Positions 1 to 8,359 of a stretch of DNA of 47,521 nucleotides are shown piece after piece (within the stretch, counting starts at the first letter, position 1; each line of letters begins with the position of its first letter). The stretch comes from an uncultured Pseudomonadota bacterium. GTDB lineage: Bacteria > Pseudomonadota > Gammaproteobacteria > Comchoanobacterales > Comchoanobacteraceae. The stretch spans positions 1-47,521 of the forward strand of contig CAJVZW010000009.1 in NCBI GenBank assembly GCA_913020085.1, written 5' to 3'. Below the pieces are notes generated by a model. That model had not been told where the DNA came from. It did no database searches and saw nothing but the letters and a program-made list of their open reading frames with translations. Made by a program: the position numbers and the translations under genes.

Positions 1-1068
1 AACCTTATCTATTAATTTAAGCTGCAAAATTTCAACATGAGATTCATCTATTTCTCTAATTTTTGAATACTGATCGCAGAGGGCTTTCGCTTCATCGTAA
101 CCTTGAATCTCTTTCAGCTCGACTTGAAATTTTTTAATAATCTCAGACCTTATAATATCTTTAAATTCTTTATTCTCTTCTTTTCCATAAGCTGTTAGGA
201 GATCTTTTAAAGGATCATTCTTAATTTCATTGTGCTTTATTTCTATTAATTTCGCCTCTAAACTTCCAATCGTTTTTTTAGCGCTAGATATAGCGCGGAT
301 ATTGTTTATATTTCGTTCTTTAGGTTTAAGTATCGCTAGTTTTAAACTTTCTATCGTCTTTTCAAGAGTTGTTTGTTGTTGAGGGCCTTTTAGAAGTTCA
401 TTTGCTTGTTGAGTTAGTCCTATAAGCGATTTTGGGAAGAGTGTGTGTTTGTTTAGTTTGTTTAGTTTGTTTTTAGCTGTTTCTATCTCTGTATTTTTTG
501 CTACGCTTGCTACCTTTGTTAATACATCTGAGTATGTGCTATGTTGCTTTAGCTTTTGATTAGCTGTTTTTACCTCTATTTTATTTGCTTTGTTTGCTAC
601 CTTTTTAGATTCAGTTTGAGGCAAAGAATTCTCTAGAGCATTTAACTTTTTTTGAATTGTATCAATAGCTATTTGGCTTACTATCAACCCATCACTTGGG
701 GTTAGATCAGTTGCTATTGCTTTTATTGTTTTATCATCAATAGCTGTTTTATAGACCCTACTCTTATCACATAATTCGTGATAAGTGTTGTTATATTTTA
801 TTGCACTATCAATATTTGCTTTTTGCTGCTTTGTTGGCTGTAAGTTCTCATCTAATTGATCTAAAAATTTATTGATTGTTTTTAGCTCGGCGGTTAGTGG
901 CTCTATAAGTCCAGTTAATTCATTTGGGGGGCCCGAAAATGCATCCTTTACGTGATTTTTGAGTTCATCTATCTTTCGTTTTCTAATGATATCTGGTAAC
1001 TCTTTATATAAAGTATATAGTTGACCTCGATTGTTAGGGTCTTGATTTTCAGGGTCTCGATTGTTCAT
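1..1068 (-). CDS. Hypothetical coiled-coil protein, 3' part beyond window
   Basis: An uninterrupted reading frame of 356 codons starts at ATG 1068-1066 and is still open at base 1, so the C terminus is missing. The protein is hydrophilic, rich in Lys, Glu, Gln and Asn, and predicted by eye to be almost wholly alpha-helical or coiled coil. It has no signal peptide or membrane segment. Near residues 155-212 it contains an imperfect internal repeat of 29 residues (KVANKANKIEVKTANQKL, then KVASVAKNTEIETAKNKL). I recognise no family. It lies 38 bp downstream of sufT on the same strand but has its own -10-like element. Low-complexity helical proteins of this kind are common among Dot/Icm substrates, so effector candidate is a reasonable inference, not a demonstration. 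Confidence 0.7.
   Translation of the reverse strand, partial: MNNRDPENQDPNNRGQLYTLYKELPDIIRKRKIDELKNHVKDAFSGPPNELTGLIEPLTAELKTINKFLDQLDENLQPTKQQKANIDSAIKYNNTYHELCDKSRVYKTAIDDKTIKAIATDLTPSDGLIVSQIAIDTIQKKLNALENSLPQTESKKVANKANKIEVKTANQKLKQHSTYSDVLTKVASVAKNTEIETAKNKLNKLNKHTLFPKSLIGLTQQANELLKGPQQQTTLEKTIESLKLAILKPKERNINNIRAISSAKKTIGSLEAKLIEIKHNEIKNDPLKDLLTAYGKEENKEFKDIIRSEIIKKFQVELKEIQGYDEAKALCDQYSKIREIDESHVEILQLKLIDKV
432..605 (-). repeat. Imperfect 87-bp tandem repeat inside the coiled-coil gene
   Basis: Two adjacent copies, about 432-518 and 519-605, are offset by exactly 87 bp (29 codons). Both carry the pattern TTAGCTGTTT...GCTACCTTT. The repeat stays in frame and lengthens the helical region of the encoded protein. 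Boundaries are approximate. Confidence 0.55.
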
Positions 1069-1091
1069 GTCTTATTTTTATTATTTATATA

Positions 1092-1099
1092 ATTATAGT
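1092..1099 (-). promoter_or_regulatory. -10-like element ACTATAAT upstream of the coiled-coil gene
   Basis: The minus strand reads ACTATAAT 24 bp before the ATG at 1068, with no TTGACA-like -35 at the usual spacing. It matches the elements in front of six other accessory genes in this window. Confidence 0.4.
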
Positions 1100-1106
1100 A
1101 TATTTT

Positions 1107-1655
1107 CTATAACAAGCCGAGCTGGAGCTTCGCGGCATCTGACATCATTTCTTTATCCCAGGCAGGATCAAAAACTAACTCAATATTTACAGTTTTAACT
1201 GCATCGATCATACTTACCTTATGCTTGACATCTTCAACTAATATGGGCCCCATCCCACAGGTTGGAGAGGTTAATGTCATTATTATGCGACAGTCTTTAT
1301 CCTCTTCATACCACATCACGTCATAAACTAGCCCAAGATCAACAATGTTTACAGGAATCTCAGGATCAAAGCATAATGTCAGTTGATGCCAAATTTTCTC
1401 ATTAGTTGTAAGTGTTTCATCCTCTAAATATTTCTTCAATGTTGGGTCTGGCTCCATCCCAAGTGCATCTACATCATCTGAATGAATAAGGGCCATATTC
1501 CCGCCAAGCAAAATGGTCACAGATCCACCTTGTACTTGATAAACAGTCACCGGGGTTTGTTTTGTCAACACAATCGGCTGTCCATGAGGAACTAAGATAG
1601 CATCACAATCTCTGCTAAGCATCAGTTGCTGACCTTTTTCAAGCACCCTGCTCAT
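1107..1655 (-). CDS. sufT: SufT, DUF59-type Fe-S maturation factor
   Basis: The product is a SufT-type protein of about 182 residues. Its N-terminal part carries the family pattern (LSRDCDAILVPHG followed by a GGSVTILLGG-like segment). The C-terminal DUF59/MIP18 domain contains LVYDVMW and LTSPTCGMGPIL, with the family's reactive Cys. SufT proteins help deliver or mature Fe-S clusters when demand is high. The open frame extends back to 1811, but the long version would read deep into sufA. I chose ATG 1655-1653 because the encoded start (MSRVLEKGQQLMLSRDC) fits the usual beginning of the family and overlaps sufA by only 17 bp. ATG 1697 is an alternative. It is the last gene of the SUF operon. 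Confidence 0.85.
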   Translation of the reverse strand: MSRVLEKGQQLMLSRDCDAILVPHGQPIVLTKQTPVTVYQVQGGSVTILLGGNMALIHSDDVDALGMEPDPTLKKYLEDETLTTNEKIWHQLTLCFDPEIPVNIVDLGLVYDVMWYEEDKDCRIIMTLTSPTCGMGPILVEDVKHKVSMIDAVKTVNIELVFDPAWDKEMMSDAAKLQLGLL

Positions 1656-1980
1656 CCCAATTGAATGACTCTCCACAACCACATCGGGCCTTAGCATGTG
1701 GATTTTTGAAATTAAGTTTTGATTGTCCAAGCGATAACTTCTCAAGATCAACAACCGTGCCCTGAATCTTCCCAACCATCGATGCATCCATAAATAGGAT
1801 AAAATGATCAAATTCTTGTCGGATTATTCCTTTAGGAGGCTGACTAATTGTTTTTATATCATATTGCCAACCAGAACAACCTGTTTTTTTAAGAGTTAAG
1901 TATACACCATTGGCATCTTCTTTTTCGATCCACTTTGTAAGATGCCGCTGAGCACCCTCAGTGATTGATATAATATTCAT
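1639..1980 (-). CDS. sufA: SufA/ErpA-type Fe-S cluster carrier
   Basis: This 113-residue A-type carrier has the three conserved cysteines that bind the cluster: Cys35 (TGCSGW) and Cys100/Cys102 (RCGCGESF). A-type carriers accept clusters from the SufBCD scaffold and pass them to apoproteins. The ATG overlaps the sufU stop by 4 bp, so translation is probably coupled. The C-terminal end (WDEQGA) runs a little past the usual CGCGESF terminus. SufA, IscA and ErpA cannot be separated on sequence alone; the operon context favours the SufA role. Confidence 0.9.
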   Translation of the reverse strand: MNIISITEGAQRHLTKWIEKEDANGVYLTLKKTGCSGWQYDIKTISQPPKGIIRQEFDHFILFMDASMVGKIQGTVVDLEKLSLGQSKLNFKNPHAKARCGCGESFNWDEQGA

Positions 1981-2402
1981 TTCTCAGTTGCCTCAGAGGA
2001 TTGTTCTAATGCTCCCATCAGTGCATGCCACGATAATGTGGCACATTTTACCCTCATTGGGTATTTGCATACACCTGATAAAGCCTCTATTTTCCCGAGA
2101 CCCTCAACTGGAGTGCCAGATAATAAACTATGAACTTTTTCAAATAGCTTTTTCGCCTCATCAACACTTAACCCCTCTAAGCGCTCCGCCATTAAAGATG
2201 CAGAAGCCATAGAAATTGCACAGCCACTGCCCTCAAAACGAACTTTTTCAATAACACCGTCCTCTACTTTTAGGTACAGGGTTAAATCATCCCCACACAG
2301 TGGGTTGTGGCCTCTTTCATGGTGAGTATGCTCAGGTAATGGCCCAAACCGGCGTGGGTGAGTACCATGATCAATTATTAACTCTTGATATAAATCATGC
2401 AC
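1977..2402 (-). CDS. sufU: SufU-type sulfur-transfer / scaffold protein
   Basis: The 141-residue protein belongs to the IscU/SufU fold. Ligand positions are visible at Cys36 (NPLCGDD, with the characteristic Asp), Cys61 (GSGCAIS) and Cys120 (VKCATLSW). The insertion between the second and third ligand, about 18 residues longer than in IscU, is typical of SufU. In characterised systems SufU is a zinc protein that relays persulfide sulfur from SufS. It therefore replaces SufE, which is absent here. Start ATG 2402 overlaps the end of sufS (stop at 2395), again indicating coupling. Confidence 0.9.
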   Translation of the reverse strand: MHDLYQELIIDHGTHPRRFGPLPEHTHHERGHNPLCGDDLTLYLKVEDGVIEKVRFEGSGCAISMASASLMAERLEGLSVDEAKKLFEKVHSLLSGTPVEGLGKIEALSGVCKYPMRVKCATLSWHALMGALEQSSEATEK

Positions 2403-3594
2403 TGAAGATCTCCCGGACTTTTTTTAATGACTTAATACACTGGTCGATATCCCTCTCGTTATTATTTAAACCCAATGAAATTCGTGTCAAAGCAGGTTGG
2501 TTCATGGACTTGACCAACGGCATTGCACAATGGTGCCCAGCTCTAACAGCTACCTCATCTTCGTCTAAAATTGAAGCAATATCATGGGGGTGAACCCCTT
2601 TCATTGCAAATGAAACAATACCAATCTTATTAGGCGCTTGCCCAAATACCTCAAGCCCATCAACAGTTTCAATTTGCTCCTGTAGATACATAAGTAATGC
2701 CTGCTCATGGGATTGAATATATGACATTCCTACATCCATCATATACTCACATGCTCGAGCAAAGCCAATTGAACCGGCTATGTGCGGGGTCCCCGCTTCA
2801 AATCGCATGGGCCCTTCAAGGTAAGTAATGTCATCGAAACTGACACTGGCAATCATATTACCACCGCTCTGATATGGCGACATTCCCTTCAGGTGCTCTT
2901 TTTTAACATATAAAAATCCAACACCAGTAGGGCCATACATCTTGTGAGCAGAAGCGGTGTAAAAATCAGGATCCAGGTCACTGATATCAACCGGTATATG
3001 CGCAGCAGCTTGTGCCCCATCAATTAAAATTGGAACCTGATGTGATTTAGCAATCGCAATCATCTCTTTGGCTGGATTGATTGTACCCAGCACATTTGAG
3101 ATATGGGTTAACGCAACCATTTTTGTTTTGGGGTTAAATGCATTTCGGTACGCATCCATATCTAGAACCCCTTTGGCATCACATTCAATGACAACTAACT
3201 TTGCTTTCTTCTCATGACATAAACGATACCAAGGAACAATATTCGCATGATGCTCCATACGAGAGATAATCACTTCATCACCCTCCTGAAGAAACTCTTG
3301 CGTAAATGAAGTGGCCACTAAATTTATTGCTTCAGTTGCCCCTCGAACAAAAATAATCTGATCAGGATTTGCATTAAAATACTTACCCACGGTTACTCGG
3401 GCTGCTTCGAAGTCTCCTGTTGCAATATCACTAAGATGATAAATGCCACGATGAACGTTAGCATACCGCTCCGTGTATGTCTTCGTCATGGCCTCAAGCA
3501 CGCATGCAACCTTCTGACTGGATGCTGCGCTGTCAAGGTAAGCAAGATTAGGGTAGTGTTCGTAACAGGGAAAATCTTTTCTATATTTACTCAT
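2395..3594 (-). CDS. sufS: SufS cysteine desulfurase (class V aminotransferase fold)
   Basis: This PLP enzyme removes sulfur from cysteine as an enzyme-bound persulfide. Visible are the PLP-lysine motif (TASAHKMYGPTG) and the group II desulfurase catalytic motif RAGHHCAMPL, with the active-site Cys near the C terminus. Starting at ATG 3594-3592 gives 399 residues, the normal SufS length (about 405), beginning MSKYRKDFPCYEHYPN. The open frame continues upstream to 3681, but those 29 residues overlap sufD and are not family-like. The chosen start overlaps the sufD stop by 8 bp. With SufU next to it this forms a SufS-SufU sulfur-donor pair. Confidence 0.95.
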   Translation of the reverse strand: MSKYRKDFPCYEHYPNLAYLDSAASSQKVACVLEAMTKTYTERYANVHRGIYHLSDIATGDFEAARVTVGKYFNANPDQIIFVRGATEAINLVATSFTQEFLQEGDEVIISRMEHHANIVPWYRLCHEKKAKLVVIECDAKGVLDMDAYRNAFNPKTKMVALTHISNVLGTINPAKEMIAIAKSHQVPILIDGAQAAAHIPVDISDLDPDFYTASAHKMYGPTGVGFLYVKKEHLKGMSPYQSGGNMIASVSFDDITYLEGPMRFEAGTPHIAGSIGFARACEYMMDVGMSYIQSHEQALLMYLQEQIETVDGLEVFGQAPNKIGIVSFAMKGVHPHDIASILDEDEVAVRAGHHCAMPLVKSMNQPALTRISLGLNNNERDIDQCIKSLKKVREIFSA

Positions 3595-4627
3595 TGATTT
3601 CCTCAACTTTTTGTTCTGATAAAACCAAATCAAGTTTCTCACACAGCAAAGGTGAGAGCTCTTGTTGCCATATCTGTTCAAAAAATCCCTTTAATAATAA
3701 ATTGGTAGCAAGTCCTGGATCAATTGCTCGACTTTGAAGATAAAATAATGCCTCTTCATCCAGTGCCCCAACAGTAATACCATGTTGACAAACAACATCA
3801 TCTGACAAAATCTCAAGCTGTGGGCGGGTGTGAACAGTTGCTTTGGATGAGAGTAAAATATGGTCTAACTTTTGCTGAGAATCAATCTTAGCGATACCTG
3901 GAATAACATTGACCTGACTAATTGCAACTGCATGTGCCTTATCAGCCAAAACACCTCGAAGATTTTGTGACGACGTACCATGGCTGGCATGATGAGTCAC
4001 TGTCCATAACTGTTCAGATATTTGTTTGCCATGACTTGCATAAACGCCTTTGAGCGACGTATTTGCCCGCTCTCCGTTTTGATTGACCCAAACATGATCT
4101 CGCTGATAGGTGAAATCCAAGTGCTGCCGATGATATGAAAAGTTAGAGTGCTTAGATTGGTTAATAATCCAAATATTGACACCCTTAAAGTCAGGAGAAT
4201 TTATCATTGACTCAACAGTCAATGAGGCCCCCTCTTCCACATGAAAAACCATTACATTGATTTGCCAATTCGCGCTTTGTGATTTTACAGTATGACTAAA
4301 ATTGACCACCTGGCCTGATTGTACAGTAAACTCATGCCATGATATTTGAGAGTGTTCTGGGGAATAAATAGCATCCCAATGACCTGAACCCAGAAGATAT
4401 GACTGCCGACTAGAGACATGTCCAATGGCATGTAAAAACGGATCCGCACACTGTGAAAGATCAAAATCTGAAACGGGATGATCCATCAATAACTTGTCGT
4501 TTTTGTGATTTATTGAAAGGTAAGACGTATCTGAAGGCTGCTGCCAACTAACCGTCTCAAGCAAGGGCCATACTTTACTTGAGCGCCAATATTCTTCTTT
4601 TTTATCTGGCCACTCTAAATTGATCAC
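3587..4627 (-). CDS. sufD: SufD, Fe-S scaffold complex subunit (GTG start)
   Basis: SufD forms the SufBC2D scaffold with SufB and the ATPase SufC. The 346-residue product has the SufB/SufD beta-helix core and the C-terminal signature HGITVGALDEEALFYLQSRA, which includes the conserved His. The start is set by the DNA: GTG at 4627-4625 overlaps the sufC stop as GTGA and is preceded by a near-perfect Shine-Dalgarno AGGAGGT about six bases upstream. The in-frame ATG at 4657 would lie inside sufC without such a site. SufD is more divergent than SufB, as usual. Confidence 0.9.
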   Translation of the reverse strand: MINLEWPDKKEEYWRSSKVWPLLETVSWQQPSDTSYLSINHKNDKLLMDHPVSDFDLSQCADPFLHAIGHVSSRQSYLLGSGHWDAIYSPEHSQISWHEFTVQSGQVVNFSHTVKSQSANWQINVMVFHVEEGASLTVESMINSPDFKGVNIWIINQSKHSNFSYHRQHLDFTYQRDHVWVNQNGERANTSLKGVYASHGKQISEQLWTVTHHASHGTSSQNLRGVLADKAHAVAISQVNVIPGIAKIDSQQKLDHILLSSKATVHTRPQLEILSDDVVCQHGITVGALDEEALFYLQSRAIDPGLATNLLLKGFFEQIWQQELSPLLCEKLDLVLSEQKVEEINE

Positions 4628-5382
4628 GCGCCACCTCCTGCAGATTCCATTAGCCACTGATAGCCTTTTTTCTCAAGTTCTTTGGCAAGTTGGGCATCTC
4701 CTGTCTTTACAATGGCCCCATCAATCAATACATGAACAAAATCTGGAACAATATAATCCAGTAAGCGTTGATAATGTGTAACAACAACAATGATATGATC
4801 TGGGCTTCTGTGTGCATTTACGCCCGCAGCAACTGTTTTCAGCGCATCGATATCTAGCCCTGAATCAGTCTCATCCAAAATACATAGACTGGGATTGAGC
4901 ATTAGCATTTGCATAATTTCATTTCTTTTTTTCTCACCACCAGAAAACTCATCATTGAGACCACGACTTAGAAATGACTCTCCAAGCCCAACTCTCATTG
5001 CAAGTGCTTTGGCCTGTGCAAGAAAGTCATAAGCATCGACAGGGTCTTTACCTTGGTGCTTTCGAATAGTATTAACAGCAGTTTTTAGAAAATTAATATT
5101 AGATAGTCCAGGAATTGCTACAGGATACTGAAATGCTAAAAATAGCCCTAAATGCGCACGCTCATGTGGACTTAATTCAAGGAGGTTTGTGTCTTTGTAC
5201 ACCACACTACCATCTGTGACTTCATAATCTTCCTTACCTGCAAGCACTGTTGCAAATGTGCTTTTACCTGAGCCATTTGGACCCATTATCGCATGCACCT
5301 GACCAGGCTTTGCTGAGAAGTTCAATCCTTTTAATATTTTCTTCCCTTCAACTTCGGCATGTAAATTCTTAATTGTTAGCAT
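4624..5382 (-). CDS. sufC: SufC, ABC-type ATPase of the SUF scaffold
   Basis: This cytosolic ABC ATPase has 252 residues, the standard SufC length. Walker A GPNGSGKS lies at residues 34-41, followed by the Q-loop (AFQYPV), the signature FSGGEKKR near residue 150 and Walker B CILDETDSGLD near 170. It binds SufB and SufD and drives the conformational change needed for cluster assembly. Four bases separate its start from the sufB stop, and its stop overlaps the sufD GTG. Confidence 0.95.
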   Translation of the reverse strand: MLTIKNLHAEVEGKKILKGLNFSAKPGQVHAIMGPNGSGKSTFATVLAGKEDYEVTDGSVVYKDTNLLELSPHERAHLGLFLAFQYPVAIPGLSNINFLKTAVNTIRKHQGKDPVDAYDFLAQAKALAMRVGLGESFLSRGLNDEFSGGEKKRNEIMQMLMLNPSLCILDETDSGLDIDALKTVAAGVNAHRSPDHIIVVVTHYQRLLDYIVPDFVHVLIDGAIVKTGDAQLAKELEKKGYQWLMESAGGGA

Positions 5383-5386
5383 CGAT

Positions 5387-6826
5387 TTATCCTATACTGT
5401 CTTCTAAACTAATTTCTAATAACTTTTGTGCTTCCACAGCAAATTCCATTGGCAACTGATCAAACACCTCTCGGCAAAAACCGTTAACTACCAGTGACAC
5501 TGCTTCCTCTTCACGAATACCACGCTGCCCAAGGTAAAATAGCTGCTCATCTGCAATTTTTGATGTGCTCGCCTCATGCTCTACTTTGGCTGTTGCATTG
5601 GCGACATCAACATAAGGGAAAGTATGCGCACCACATGTATCTGACAATAGCAAAGAATCACATTGAGTATAATTTCTAGCCCCCTCTGCCATAGGACCCA
5701 CTTTTACTCTACCTCGGTAATTATTTTGCCCTTTCATTGCTGAAATCCCTTTGGAAATAATCGTACTTTTAGTTCGCTTTCCAAGATGGATCATTTTAGT
5801 CCCAGTATCTGCTTGCTGGCAATTTGATGTTAAGGCTACAGAGTAGAATTCTCCAACAGAGTCATCACCTCTCAGGGTTACAGAAGGATATTTCCAGGTA
5901 ATGGCAGATCCGGTCTCAATCTGAGTCCAAGATACTTTTGCTCGCTCATGAGCAACCGCTCGCTTAGTAACAAAATTATAAATCCCACCCTTACCATTTT
6001 CATCACCAGGATACCAGTTCTGAACTGTCGAGTATTTAATATTGGAGTCTGGTAATGCCACTAACTCTACAACGGCAGCATGCAATTGGTTCTCATCCCG
6101 CATCGGGGCAGTACAGCCCTCAAGGTAACTAACACTGGCACCTGGTTCTGCAATAATTAATGTTCTTTCAAACTGGCCTGTATTAGCGGCGTTTATTCGA
6201 AAATATGTTGATAATTCCATAGGGCACTTTACCCCACGTGGCACATACACAAATGAGCCATCTGTAAAAACAGCACTATTGAGACATGCAAAGAAGTTAT
6301 CCCCAACAGGAATCACTGTGCCCATATATTTTTCAACCAACTCTGGATGTTCTTGTAGTGCTTCACTGAATGAACAGAAGATCACTCCCGCCTCTTTTAA
6401 TTTATCTTTAAAGGTAGTGGCAATTGATACGCTATCAAAAACCGCATCAACAGCGACACCTGCTAGCATTTTCTGCTCATATAGCGGTATCCCTAAGCGG
6501 TCATATGTTCTGAGCAATTCTGGATCAACCTCATCGAGGCTTTTAGGACCATCTTGTGTCTTGGGTGCGGAATAATAACTAATGGCCTGATAGTCAATGG
6601 GCTCGATATTAAGTGATGCCCAGGTTTTCATCTTCATCGTACACCACTTGCGATATGCTTTTAATCGCCAGTTGAGCATAAACTCAGGCTCATTTTTTAC
6701 CGCTGATAATCGCCGAATTACATCTTCGTTTAAACCTGGTGCGAAGGTGTCGGCTGCTACATCAGAAACAAAGCCATGTTCGTAGCGCTTTGAGACTGCA
6801 TCGTTTATGGTTTTTTTCTCACTCAT
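5387..6826 (-). CDS. sufB: SufB, Fe-S scaffold subunit
   Basis: The product has 479 residues when started at ATG 6826-6824, which follows a purine-rich AAGGGGG ribosome binding site. The 16 extra codons up to 6874 have no family counterpart. The SufB core is clear: [34 protein letters not shown], and the region [14 protein letters not shown], which carries the conserved Cys and His used for cluster building. It heads the operon sufBCDSUAT. No Rrf2-type regulator (IscR/SufR) precedes it; the upstream neighbour is an unrelated hypothetical gene. Confidence 0.95.
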   Translation of the reverse strand: MSEKKTINDAVSKRYEHGFVSDVAADTFAPGLNEDVIRRLSAVKNEPEFMLNWRLKAYRKWCTMKMKTWASLNIEPIDYQAISYYSAPKTQDGPKSLDEVDPELLRTYDRLGIPLYEQKMLAGVAVDAVFDSVSIATTFKDKLKEAGVIFCSFSEALQEHPELVEKYMGTVIPVGDNFFACLNSAVFTDGSFVYVPRGVKCPMELSTYFRINAANTGQFERTLIIAEPGASVSYLEGCTAPMRDENQLHAAVVELVALPDSNIKYSTVQNWYPGDENGKGGIYNFVTKRAVAHERAKVSWTQIETGSAITWKYPSVTLRGDDSVGEFYSVALTSNCQQADTGTKMIHLGKRTKSTIISKGISAMKGQNNYRGRVKVGPMAEGARNYTQCDSLLLSDTCGAHTFPYVDVANATAKVEHEASTSKIADEQLFYLGQRGIREEEAVSLVVNGFCREVFDQLPMEFAVEAQKLLEISLEDSIG

Positions 6827-6847
6827 AAGGCCCCCTTGATACCTAGA

Positions 6848-6876
6848 AATATACAGATTTTGTTGCAAAAACACAA
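6848..6876 (-). promoter_or_regulatory. Candidate promoter of the suf operon
   Basis: On the minus strand, TTGTGT (6871-6876) and TATATT (6848-6853) are separated by 17 bp and lie shortly before the sufB ribosome binding site. The -10 is good and the -35 is weak. No IscR or Fur operator could be recognised in the 180-bp intergenic region. Confidence 0.4.
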
Positions 6877-7006
6877 CCTTATCTCACTGAAATACCCTAG
6901 AAAATCTATGTTTTTTTGATGACAAATAAAATATCGACTCACTGACTTAGCAAGTAGTAGATATTGATAAAAAAATTCTACAATAATTTGGCTCATCGCT
7001 CACCCC

Positions 7007-8311
7007 CTAGCTATCGCGATCGCGCTTAAGGCGATTATCTAATCCTTTTGTTATTGGAGATGGTGAACGTGATATAGGCCGCTTCGCTATTTTTTTCTCA
7101 GGAATATTTAGTCCCTTTGTTGGTTTTGGCTGTGGCGGTTTGATTTCTGTGTGGCGAATAATAAGTTGTTCAAGTTCATTTGAAAAATTAGCTGCTGACC
7201 CTCGTAGCTTATACGAATAGGATTGTTTAACGATATCATCCAGACGATATGCTAAATCCAGCACTGCCTCATTATTAGTCATTGAGGACAATAACTTAAA
7301 TGTCACTTCTTGTATTTGAGTTAAGACCGGACGGTAAAGATCATTGCTCCTGTACTGAAAGGCCAACCCGAGAATTAGCTCTTCTTTGCACTCATCCTCC
7401 ATTAGGCCAATATACCGCATCTGCATTTCCATCCCTTCAAGCAACTTAGTAACATTTTCTTTTTCGGTATTACCGGTATATTTCAAAAGATCACTCAGAA
7501 CTAAAAATAAATCATTTTCTCTGAGATTAAATTCATCTTTACTAAATTCAATTCGCTGGTATGCATCTAAGAATCGAAATTGATCCTCGATACTCAAAGT
7601 ATCCACAGGTGTATGCATATAGATTAAACGAATCATTAGCCCCATCTCAGAAAAATCTGACCATAATTTTGTATAGGCCCCTGCTCTCATCACGACCAAC
7701 TGATTCATTTCTCGCAAAAAGGGATAGTTATCTACATTGTCTTTATCAACAAAAACACGTGAGACTGCCAACATTAATCCTGACAAAATAGCTGCCACAT
7801 CCGATGTTATCGATACAAATAACGCAATTGCATCCCTCACCAACCCGACAACAATTTGTGAAAAACAGTTCCTCAGATCACGATATAAATTATCAGTTGC
7901 TGGAATAGCAACGATGATTCCAATTACAGCAGCAATTGTTTTACATGTCATCCCTAGCAAAATCCCAAAGGTATTTTTGTTTTTCGCCGTGTCAAATAAC
8001 TTATCTGCTGAATTTTTTATACTTTTAAGCCGTGACTCAATTGGCATACGGTAAAAATCACTATCGTTGTATTTTGCCAGATCTTGAAAATAAATTGCGA
8101 TGACGTTATCTAAAACACCATGGATTTCATCATGATGCGCCATAATGCCTTTTTTTAATTCTGGATTTTTTATGCACATTTCTTGAATCACACGGTTCAT
8201 AAAATGATGAGCGGACTCCTTAGAAGTAATTGAAGCACCTGATTTCATCTCACTTTTCATCAGGTCTGTAACAAAATCCGTTAACCTTGTCATTGCCATT
8301 GGTAGGACCAT
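7007..8311 (-). CDS. Hypothetical membrane-associated protein, effector candidate
   Basis: I do not recognise this 434-residue protein. Residues about 1-105 and 190-380 are helical and hydrophilic. In between lie two hydrophobic stretches (around GILLGMTCKTIAAVIGIIVA at 113-132, and about 148-185, containing ALFVSITSDVAAILSGLMLA) that could form a membrane hairpin. The C-terminal 45 residues are rich in Pro, Lys, Arg and Ser (KPPQPKPTKG, SPSPITKG), hence disordered and basic. The start ATG 8311 has an AAGGGT ribosome binding site. A soluble-membrane hairpin-soluble plan with a disordered tail resembles Dot/Icm substrates that act on host membranes, but that is inference. Confidence 0.75.
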   Translation of the reverse strand: MVLPMAMTRLTDFVTDLMKSEMKSGASITSKESAHHFMNRVIQEMCIKNPELKKGIMAHHDEIHGVLDNVIAIYFQDLAKYNDSDFYRMPIESRLKSIKNSADKLFDTAKNKNTFGILLGMTCKTIAAVIGIIVAIPATDNLYRDLRNCFSQIVVGLVRDAIALFVSITSDVAAILSGLMLAVSRVFVDKDNVDNYPFLREMNQLVVMRAGAYTKLWSDFSEMGLMIRLIYMHTPVDTLSIEDQFRFLDAYQRIEFSKDEFNLRENDLFLVLSDLLKYTGNTEKENVTKLLEGMEMQMRYIGLMEDECKEELILGLAFQYRSNDLYRPVLTQIQEVTFKLLSSMTNNEAVLDLAYRLDDIVKQSYSYKLRGSAANFSNELEQLIIRHTEIKPPQPKPTKGLNIPEKKIAKRPISRSPSPITKGLDNRLKRDRDS

Positions 8312-8343
8312 GCGTACCCTTTATTTATTATATATCTCTATAT

Positions 8344-8351
8344 ATTATAGC
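8344..8351 (-). promoter_or_regulatory. -10-like element GCTATAAT upstream of the 434-residue protein
   Basis: The minus strand reads GCTATAAT 33 bp before ATG 8311 within AAATAAGCTATAA. The same AAATAAGCTATAA string occurs before the PurL-like gene (start 39385). No -35 hexamer is evident. Confidence 0.4.
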
Positions 8352-8359
8352 TTATTTTA

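Noticed and set aside
1656-1811. N-terminal extension of the sufT frame up to 1811
   Set aside because: The extra 52 residues are basic and Leu-rich, unlike the family, and are the antiphase reading of sufA.
4628-4657. ATG 4657 as sufD start
   Set aside because: GTG 4627 has an AGGAGGT site and a GTGA overlap with sufC; the ATG has neither.
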